DNA from: Hymenobacter gummosus
Lineage (GTDB): Bacteria > Bacteroidota > Bacteroidia > Cytophagales > Hymenobacteraceae
Direction: 5' to 3'
DNA length: 64,000 nt
NCBI RefSeq assembly: GCF_003970915.1
Contig: NZ_RXOF01000006.1
Location: 62,001 to 126,000 of the forward strand
A program made the translations under genes and the position numbers. Position 1 is the stretch's first letter. The number at the start of each line of letters is the position of its first letter. Shown one piece after another: positions 52,633-61,400 of the stretch. The notes beneath the pieces are model-generated. The model was not told the origin of the DNA. It searched no databases and was given only the letters and a program-made list of their open reading frames with translations.

Positions 52633-53694
52633 ATGCCGCCTTCCACCGACCTTCCTGACCTGCTGGCCCGCTGCCTCTGGCACGAGCCGGCGGCCCAACG
52701 GGCGCTGTATGCCCGCTACGCCGGCAAGATGCTGAGCGTGGCGCGCCGCTATGCCCGCTCGCAGGCCGAGGCCGAGGACATCCTGCAGGATGCTTTCGTG
52801 AAGGTGTTTACGCGGCTGGCGGAGTTCCGCGGCGAAGGCTCCCTGGAAGGCTGGGTGCGGCGCATCGTCGTCACGACGGCCATCAACCACTGGCAGAGCG
52901 GCAAGCTGCGCCGCCAGCAGCTGCAGCTCGACGAGGTGAGCGAGCCAGCCACCCTGGCGGCCGACTCGCTGGAGCGGCTGAGCGTGGCCGAGGTGCTAGC
53001 CCTCATCGAGCGGCAGCCCGACGGCTCCCGGCCGGGGCTCCTGCTCTGCGCCATTGACGGGTACACCCACGCCGAAATCAGCGAGATGCTGGGCATCCAG
53101 GAAAGCACCTCGAAGGCGCAGCTGAGCAAGGCGCGCAAACAACTCCTGCAACTGGGCAGCCTGCAGCTCATTGCCCAGTCGCACAACTGCACCTGGATGC
53201 TCAGCCACACCGGCGTACTGACGATGTGCTTCGCTGACGCCAAGCTGCCGCCCCGCAGCATCAACGTCATTGCCTCGCAGGGTTTCGTGCGCTTCCGGGT
53301 GCTGCCGATGAGCACCCTACAGCCGGGCGCCATCATTCCCAGCTGCGCCCACATCACCTTCGACTACAACGACCCGCTGCGCACCAACACGGCCACCACC
53401 ACCGTGCTGCTGCCCACGGCCAGCCGCCCCGGCCAGCTGGCTACCGCCTGGAGCGCCTACCCCAACCCCGCCACCGAGCAGCTGACGGTGACGGCCGAGC
53501 TGCCCGCCGACACCCCGGTGACGGTGAAGCTGCGCGACGCCCTGGGCCGGCTGGTGCGCGAGCAGCAGCAGGTAGTGCCCGCCGACGGCCTGCGCCAAAC
53601 GCTGGACGTGCGCGCGCTGCCCGCCGGACTCTACCACCTGCAGCTGCGCACGGCCGCCGGGCTGCTGGGCAGCCGGGGCATTTTACGCCAATAA
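52633..53694 (+). CDS. ECF sigma factor fused in frame to a T9SS client C-terminus
   Basis: A 353-residue open frame with two unrelated halves. Residues about 15-85 are sigma-70 region 2 (ARSQAEAEDILQDAFVKVFT) and about 130-172 are region 4 with its DNA-binding helix-turn-helix (DGYTHAEISEMLGIQESTSK). After KARKQLLQL (about 174) the sequence turns into the end of a secreted protein: SLQLIAQSHNCTW, then NVIASQGFVRFRVLPM and DYNDPLRTNTATTTV as in the last extracellular domain of many T9SS clients, then a complete type A sorting domain from residue 272 (AWSAYPNPATEQLTVTA, ending HLQLRTAAGLLGSRGILRQ). There is no signal peptide, so the sorting domain could not be used. No anti-sigma gene adjoins. 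A deletion fusion, or an assembly error, is likely. Confidence 0.85.
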   Translation: MPPSTDLPDLLARCLWHEPAAQRALYARYAGKMLSVARRYARSQAEAEDILQDAFVKVFTRLAEFRGEGSLEGWVRRIVVTTAINHWQSGKLRRQQLQLDEVSEPATLAADSLERLSVAEVLALIERQPDGSRPGLLLCAIDGYTHAEISEMLGIQESTSKAQLSKARKQLLQLGSLQLIAQSHNCTWMLSHTGVLTMCFADAKLPPRSINVIASQGFVRFRVLPMSTLQPGAIIPSCAHITFDYNDPLRTNTATTTVLLPTASRPGQLATAWSAYPNPATEQLTVTAELPADTPVTVKLRDALGRLVREQQQVVPADGLRQTLDVRALPAGLYHLQLRTAAGLLGSRGILRQ

Positions 53695-53752
53695 CCTATT
53701 GCTGACCTTCTATCGTTCGGGCTGCATGATTAGTGCAAGAGGATTACAGATG

Positions 53753-53790
53753 ACAAAGCCGCGCCAAGTATCTGGCGCGGCTTTGTGCTT
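53753..53790 (+). terminator. Terminator of the sigma-factor fusion gene
   Basis: ACAAAGCCGCGCCA (53753-53766) and TGGCGCGGCTTTGT (53773-53786) are perfect reverse complements with loop AGTATC, followed by GCTTT. Confidence 0.9.
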
Positions 53791-53906
53791 TATTCGGGTT
53801 AAGCGCTATTATTGGAAAAGTTATGAAGAGCGGCATTTTTTACGCCCTCTGTCCCGCGTGTTTTTTCGGCGTTTGCGCCTTTTTCTTTCCTCTCATTTCT
53901 CTCTCT

Positions 53907-56714
53907 ATGCCAGAATCATTACTAACTCGTGCCCGCCGGCTCGCGCCGGGGCCGCTGCTGGCGGTGCTGCTGTTTCTGCTGCTGGGTAGCTTCACCGCCC
54001 GGGCCCAGGCCCCGGCCAACGACGACCCCTGCGGGGCCGTCACGCTCACCGCCAACGGCTCCTTGTGCACCAGCCCCACGCTGAGCACGAACGTAGGCGC
54101 CACTACCACCACGCCCAACGGCTATACCCTGCCCAGCGGCTGCGGTACCGCCTCCCAGCCCAAGGACGTGTGGTTTAAGTTCACCACCAGCGCCAGCGGG
54201 CCCTCCAGCTTCGGCGTGGCCATTACCGTGACGGGCAATCCGGCCGGCATTATACGCCTGTTCAGCGCCCCCTCGTGCAGCGGGCCCTTCACTGACGCTG
54301 TCGTCTGCAGCGCCGCTACCACGCCCAACACCGTGGCCCCGCGCCTGACCACCGGCTCGCTCACGGCCAACACCACCTACTACATTCAGGTGGCCGGCTC
54401 CACCAACGCCGACACGCCGGGCCAGTTTACCATCTGCCTCACCGATGGCCCGGCCACGCCTACCTGCGGCGTTCCGCAAATCGGCGGGTTCGTCAGCACC
54501 GGGCTGACCAGCGGCGAGATACCCATCACCCTGGGCCTGAACAACGCTTTCCCCATCACCGTGGTCCTTCAGACCCTGCCGAACCAAAACCCCATTGCCA
54601 CCTACACCGTGAACAGCAGCGCCCCGCTGGTGCTGACGGGCCTGACGCCGGGCGCCAACTACCGGATCCAGGCCACGGCTACCTGCCCAACGGGGGGGCA
54701 GTCTACATCCTCCTACAGCATTCGGGTCCCAATTCCCAACGACGAGAGCTGCGGGGCCATTGATTTGCCGCTGAATGGCACCGTGTGCACGCCTACCCAG
54801 GCCAGCAACAACGGCGCTACGGCCTCCGCAAACTCCAATTTCCTGATGGGTTGCGGGGGGCAGCCGTCTGCTCGCCGCGACGTGTGGTTTAAGGTGACTA
54901 CGGCAGCCAGCGGCCCTGGCAGCACCAGCTTTTACGTGACGGTGGACGGCGAAGCGGCCAAGCGCATTCTGCTGCTGAGCGCGGCCTCCTGTTCGAGCAG
55001 CTTCACGCAGTTGGCCTGCGTTATCAATGCGGGCTCTGCTGGTTCGGCCCCCGTGCTAAACGCCACTAACCTGACGCCAAACACGACCTACTACCTGCTG
55101 GTCGACAATACCGGTTTCTTTACCACCGGTACGGAAGGGCCGTTTACCATCTGCGTGGCCAGCGTGCCGCCCTGCCCCCCGCTGACGCTGGCACCCACCA
55201 CTACCAGCATCACCAGCACCACCGCCCGGGTGCTGTTCAACACGCCCAACGCCCCGCCCGCGCCCACCAGCTACACCGTAACGTACACCCCGCAGGGCGG
55301 CACGGCTACTACCGTGCAGGTGCCCAGCGGTCCGGCCACACTGACGGGCCTGATGCCCGGCACCACCTACTCGGTGTGCGTAGCGGGCAACTGCGCCGGG
55401 GGCGGCCAGGCACCGCCGGTGTGCACCAGCTTCACCACCCTCGCCGCCTGCCCGACTCCCACGGGCCTGAACGTGACGAACGTCACCACGACCTCGGCCC
55501 AGCTAAACTTCACCGGCCCCTCGAACGGCACCGGCTACACCATCACGCTCACGCCCCAGGGCGGCACGCCGGTAACCATCACCGCCAATGGTTCGCCGGT
55601 GCAGCTCCCGAACCTGACGCCCAGCACCGAGTACACGGTGAGCGTGGTGGCCAGCTGCGGCGCAAGCCTGACTTCGCAGCCCGCAACGCTGACCTTCAGC
55701 AGCAGCGCGCCCTGCCCGGCCGTAACGGGCCTGACGGTAACGCCCACCACCACCAGCAGCGCCACGGTGCGCTTCAGTGGCCCCGCCAACGCTACGGGCT
55801 ACGTAGTAACGTACGTGCCCGTGGGCGGCGGTACGCCCCTCAACCTGCAGGTAACGGCTTCGCCCGTGCTGATTACGTCGCTCACGCCGCTGACAGCTTA
55901 CACCATCACGGTAACGACTCTGTGCACCGGTAACCTGGCTTCGCAGCCGGCCACGACGGTGTACACCGGGCTGCCGTACTGCGCGACGGGGCTCGGCGGC
56001 AGCTGCCCGCCCAGCATCAACACGGTAGCCATTCCCGGCACCACGCTCAACAGCCCCAGCACCGGCTGCGCGGGCACCAGCGGCAATTACTACATGCTGT
56101 ACCCGGCCAGCGGCAGCACCACCACCATTCTGCGGCAAGGCCAGAGCTACCAGTTCAGCGTGACGCCCAGCGGCTCCGACTCTGATATCATGGCCTGGAT
56201 TGACTTCAACCGCAACGGCCAGTTCGAGGCTTCGGAAGGCACCCAAGTGGTGCTGGCCGGCGCCAGCAACGTACCGGCGGTGGCCAACTTCACCGTGCCG
56301 GCTACCGCCCAGCTCGGGCCGACGGGCATGCGCGTGCGCACCCGCATCCCGGGCGCGGGCCTCGGACCTGGCGACGCCTGCACGCAGGTTGGCTCGGGCG
56401 AAACGGAGGATTACGTGGTTACCATCGACGTGGCCCTGGCCGTCCGTTCCAACGCCCTGGCGGCCCAAGTGAGCGTGTACCCGAACCCGGCGCAGCAGTC
56501 GTTCCAGCTCACGCTGCCGGCTCAGCTCAGCCGCGCCGGCGTGCAGGCGACCCTGCTGAATGCCCTGGGCCAGCCGGTGCAGCAGCAGCACTTCGCACCG
56601 GCGGCCGCAGGGCTACAGGCCCAGGTGGAAGTCGGCCGCCTGCCCCGCGGCGTGTACACCCTGCACCTGACCACGGCCGCCGGCCCGGTTACCAAGCGCG
56701 TGGTGGTGGAGTAA
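53907..56714 (+). CDS. Giant T9SS surface protein with fibronectin type III repeats
   Basis: A 935-residue exported protein. The signal peptide (LLAVLLFLLLGSFTARAQ) ends near residue 35. Two similar modules follow (NDDPCGAVTLTANGSLCTSP and NDESCGAIDLPLNGTVCTPT), each with a VWFK core as in pre-peptidase-like domains. Fibronectin type III-like repeats run to about residue 690 (TPTTTSSATVRFSGPANATG). A GEVED-like domain (MAWIDFNRNGQFEASEGTQV, GETEDYVVTI) and a type A sorting domain (SVYPNPAQQSFQLTLPAQL, ending KRVVVE) close the protein. It is probably an adhesin or surface scaffold. An in-frame ATG at 53823 would add 28 residues of less typical sequence, so 53907 is preferred. Confidence 0.9.
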   Translation: MPESLLTRARRLAPGPLLAVLLFLLLGSFTARAQAPANDDPCGAVTLTANGSLCTSPTLSTNVGATTTTPNGYTLPSGCGTASQPKDVWFKFTTSASGPSSFGVAITVTGNPAGIIRLFSAPSCSGPFTDAVVCSAATTPNTVAPRLTTGSLTANTTYYIQVAGSTNADTPGQFTICLTDGPATPTCGVPQIGGFVSTGLTSGEIPITLGLNNAFPITVVLQTLPNQNPIATYTVNSSAPLVLTGLTPGANYRIQATATCPTGGQSTSSYSIRVPIPNDESCGAIDLPLNGTVCTPTQASNNGATASANSNFLMGCGGQPSARRDVWFKVTTAASGPGSTSFYVTVDGEAAKRILLLSAASCSSSFTQLACVINAGSAGSAPVLNATNLTPNTTYYLLVDNTGFFTTGTEGPFTICVASVPPCPPLTLAPTTTSITSTTARVLFNTPNAPPAPTSYTVTYTPQGGTATTVQVPSGPATLTGLMPGTTYSVCVAGNCAGGGQAPPVCTSFTTLAACPTPTGLNVTNVTTTSAQLNFTGPSNGTGYTITLTPQGGTPVTITANGSPVQLPNLTPSTEYTVSVVASCGASLTSQPATLTFSSSAPCPAVTGLTVTPTTTSSATVRFSGPANATGYVVTYVPVGGGTPLNLQVTASPVLITSLTPLTAYTITVTTLCTGNLASQPATTVYTGLPYCATGLGGSCPPSINTVAIPGTTLNSPSTGCAGTSGNYYMLYPASGSTTTILRQGQSYQFSVTPSGSDSDIMAWIDFNRNGQFEASEGTQVVLAGASNVPAVANFTVPATAQLGPTGMRVRTRIPGAGLGPGDACTQVGSGETEDYVVTIDVALAVRSNALAAQVSVYPNPAQQSFQLTLPAQLSRAGVQATLLNALGQPVQQQHFAPAAAGLQAQVEVGRLPRGVYTLHLTTAAGPVTKRVVVE

Positions 56715-56732
56715 GCATCACCGCTCAGCAAT

Positions 56733-56770
56733 AAAAAAGCCGCCCTTTCGATGGAAGGGGCGGCTTTTTT
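56733..56770 (+). terminator. Terminator of the fibronectin-repeat gene
   Basis: AAAAAAGCCGCCC pairs with GGGGCGGCTTTTTT across a short loop, followed by a T-run. It lies about 20 bases after the stop codon. Confidence 0.9.
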
Positions 56771-56800
56771 TGCTAAGTGGGTGATTATGGGAAATAAAAA

Positions 56801-57022
56801 GTCATCCTGAGCCTTGGCGAAGGACCTTCCTCTCACCTCGCACCGCCGCTACTGCCAATGGAAAAACGCAGCGCTGCACCAACGAAAAAGCGCAGCCCCC
56901 GACGCCCCATTGTACGGGCATGGTGGCTGCGCTTGTATCGTTTTGACGAAGTGGCGTCGGCGCGTTGTTGTCAGCGGCGGTGCGGGGTGGGAGGAAGGTC
57001 CTTCGCCAAGGCTCAGGATGAC
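56801..57022. repeat. REP-like palindrome C, 50-base arms
   Basis: The arms 56801-56850 and 56973-57022 match at 48 of 50 positions as reverse complements. The left arm begins GTCATCCTGAGCCTTGGCGA; the right, read from the minus strand, starts GAACGTCATCCTGAGC and continues GAAGGACCTTC. The core holds a second pairing, GCGCAGCC with GGCTGCGC. The element adjoins the 3' end of moxR. Confidence 0.93.
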
Positions 57023-57059
57023 GTTCTATTACTCATAATTATCTAATACCTATGTTCCC

Positions 57060-58046
<987 letters not shown>

Positions 58047-58069
58047 GGGAAGACGGGCTGGCAAGACGC

Positions 58070-58077
58070 TAAAGGTA
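58070..58077 (-). promoter_or_regulatory. Possible -7 element of moxR
   Basis: The minus strand reads TACCTTTA, one base off TAnnTTTG, 23 bases before the chosen start. Confidence 0.4.
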
Positions 58078-58340
58078 CGAGCAGCGGCCGGAAGGCAGCA
58101 GCGGGCAGCGACGCGGCAACCACGATTTTTTGGCTCGGTGAGGATTTAGATAATATCAATGAATTAGGATATACATCTGCTGTTTTCACAGCATTTAATC
58201 AAGACTGCTGTCAGCACTCTTGATCCAGCCTTCATCGAACCCGCCAGAAATAAGACTGCAAATAGTTGTATTCCAAAGCATAATTCCGGAAATAGGCCTT
58301 TGCCGCTCGTGGTACTATAGCTAGGTAGCTTTCTTCTTTC

Positions 58341-58376
58341 CTTCTCTTGCTTCTCTTGCTTCTCTTGCTTCTCGTG
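58341..58376. repeat. Four 9-nt tandem repeats
   Basis: CTTCTCTTG occurs three times in a row and once more as CTTCTCGTG, just before the giant gene at 58423. The rest of the AT-rich spacer 58078-58422 shows no gene. The TAGCTTTC at 58326-58333 is a weak -7-like site. Confidence 0.75.
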
Positions 58377-58422
58377 GGCCTGACTAGCCCTGCTTTTTTT
58401 CATTCTCCCTAATTCCTTTTGT

Positions 58423-61400
58423 ATGCTCAAAGCTTTACTAAGGGGCCAGCCCACACCCTGGCCTACACCTTTCCAGACAACGCGGTGGCGGGCCAGACCT
58501 GCGCTGCTGGCCGCGCTGGCCGCCGTGGGGCTGCTGGCAGCAGCCCGGCCAGCCCGAGCCCAGGTCAGCCAGTACACGTTCGGCCAGACAACGGGCACTT
58601 ACACGCCTATCACCGGGGGCGTGGTGGCTGGCACGGCCACGGCGGGCAGCAACTTCTCGCTAGACGACAACAACTTTTCGCTGGCGGCGGGCACCATCCC
58701 CTTCAACTTCAACTTTGGGGGCACGAACTACACCGGGCTAATCATCAACAGCAACGGCTACGTCACCTTCGGCGCTACCGCCCCAAGCGTCAGCGGCTAC
58801 ACCCCACTGTCGTCCGCAACGGGCTACGCGGGCGCGGCAGCGGCCGTAGGGCAGGACCTGGTGGGCGACGCCACGACCGGCAGTTTGGGCGAAATCCGCT
58901 ACCAGACGGTCGGCTCGGCCCCGAACCGTTCGTTCGTCATTCAGTACACCAACTTCAAGCGCTACGTTTCGGCCATTCAGGTCGACAACCTGAACTTCCA
59001 GATCCGGCTGAACGAGACGAGCAATACCGTCAACTTCGTTTACAACATGCCCACCGTGGCGGCTACGGCCACCGGCCTGCCCCAGGTAGGCCTGCGCGGC
59101 GCGAGCAACACGGTATACGTTAACCGCACCACCACCACCAATTGGAGCGCCAGCACGCCCGGCACGACCAATACGGCCACCATGACGCTGAGCAGCACGG
59201 TAAAGCCGGTCAGCGGCCTCACGTACACCTTCACGCCCCCGGTGCCCTGCACGGCGCCGCCCACGGCGGGCACGGCCGCGGCCAGCGTATCAAACGGCTG
59301 CGGCACCATCAGCAGCACCACCTTGTCGCTGACGGGCTCGGCCACGGGCTCGGGCTTGACGTACCAGTGGCAGCAGTCGGCCACGGGGGCGGCCGGCTCC
59401 TTCACCAACGTGAGCGGAACCGGCACCAACGCCACCTACACCGCCTCCAGCCTCACCTCGACCACTTACTTTCAGGCCATTGTGACCTGCTCGGGGCAGT
59501 CGGCTACCTCCGCGCCCGTGCAGGTAACCGTGAACCCCACGGCTGTGCCCTACGCCACGCTGCCCGTCACGCAGGGCTTTGAGAGCTGGCTGAGCCGCTG
59601 CAACAACCAGGAAGTACCCGGCCCGAACTGGCGCAACACGCCCGCCAGCGGCGACAATTCCTGGCGCCGCAACGACCAGGGCCACAGCACCAGCGGCTGG
59701 CGCTACATCAACGACGAGCCGGCGCCTTACCAAATCAGCAGCAGCCAGGGCAGCTACTCGGCCCGCTTCCACTCCTACGGCACGACCAGCGGCGGCACCG
59801 GCTCCCTGGATTTGTTTGTGGACCTGAGCGCGGCCGGCACCAAGACGCTGACCTTCGATTACATCAACCCCACCGGCACCGATAAGCTGGACGTGCTGCT
59901 CAGCTCCGACGGCGGCGCCACGTTCAGCACCACCCCGCTGCTGACGCTGGGCACGGCCTCGGCCTTCGGCGGACAGTCGGTCACGTTCAGCGGCACTTCG
60001 GCCACCAGCGTGGTGCGCCTGCAGGCTACCTCCGACTTCGGCAACGACGACATCGGCATCGACAACCTGCGCCTGCAGGTAACGCCGAGCTGCCCGGGCG
60101 TGGCTTTCTCGCCCACCACCAACATCAGCAGCACCAGCGCTACCATCAACTTTGCGGCGGTGCCGGGCGCCAGCAGCTACACGGTGGCTTACGCGCCCGG
60201 CGGCGGCTCGCAGACGGTTACCAGCGCCGGCGCCGTGACGCTGACCGGCCTGCTGCCCTACACGGTGTACACCGTCACCGTCACCACCAACTGCGGCGGC
60301 GGGCAGAGCGGCACGGCTACCACCAGCTTCCGCACCGCCATCGGCAACAACGAGTGCAGCGGGGCGGTGGCCCTGACCGTGGGCCAGCCCGGCGACGCCT
60401 GCAGCGCCGTTACTTACACCACCAGCGGCGCCACGGCCTCCACCGTCACCAGCTCCTGCACCGCCATTGCCGACGGCGACGTGTGGTTTTCCTTCGTGGC
60501 CGGCGGCCCGCGGCACACCATTACGGTAGTGCCCACCTTTGATTTCGACGCCGTCATTGAGCTGCGCAGCGGCAGCTGCCCGGGTACCAGCGTGAGCTGC
60601 CAAAACGCCTCCAGCAGCGGCGGCGGGGCGGGCACCGAAGCCCTGATAGCCACCGGCCTGACGCCCGGCCAGACTTACCTGGTGCGCGTGTACAGCGCCG
60701 TGGCCGGCGCCGGCAGCGGCAACTTTGACATCTGCATCACCACGCCGCCCAACGTCCCCTGCGCCCAGGTCACCAACGCCCTCGTGACGAACACCGGCTC
60801 GACGACTACGGCCAGCACGGGTACGCTGACGTTTGACGCGGCCGCGGGCGCCACCAGCTACTACCTGACGCTGACCCCCACGGCCGGCGGCAACACGTCT
60901 ACGGCTACGGTAGCGGGTAGCCCGGTCAACCTGACGGGTCTGACGCCCAACACCTCGTACACCATTGCCATTACTACTAACTGCTCGAACGGCGGGGTGT
61001 CGAACCCGGTAACGGTGGTCTTTACCTCGCAGGCCCCGCCGACGCCCCCGGCTAACGACGACTGCGCGGGCGCCACGCCCATCACCAGCATCGGCGTGGG
61101 CACCTGCGGCACCGCTGTAGCGGGCACCAACGTGGGCGCCACCGCTTCCCCGACGGCTGGTACGCCCGCCCCGGGCTGCGCCAGCTACGCCGGCGGCGAC
61201 GTGTGGTATTCCCTGACGGTGCCCGCCAACGGCATCGTGCAGGTGGCCACCGGCCAGGGCAGCGGCACCAGCCTCTCCGATACGGGCCTGGCCCTGTACT
61301 CGGGCTCCTGCGGCGCCCTCACGCTCATCGGCTGCAACGACGACACGAACGTGGACGCCTTCTCGCAGGTACGCGCCACCGGTCTGCCCCCGGGCTCGAC

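Noticed and set aside
53823-53906. Earlier start for the fibronectin-repeat protein
   Set aside because: It would put 28 extra residues before a good signal peptide; 53907 gives a normal one.
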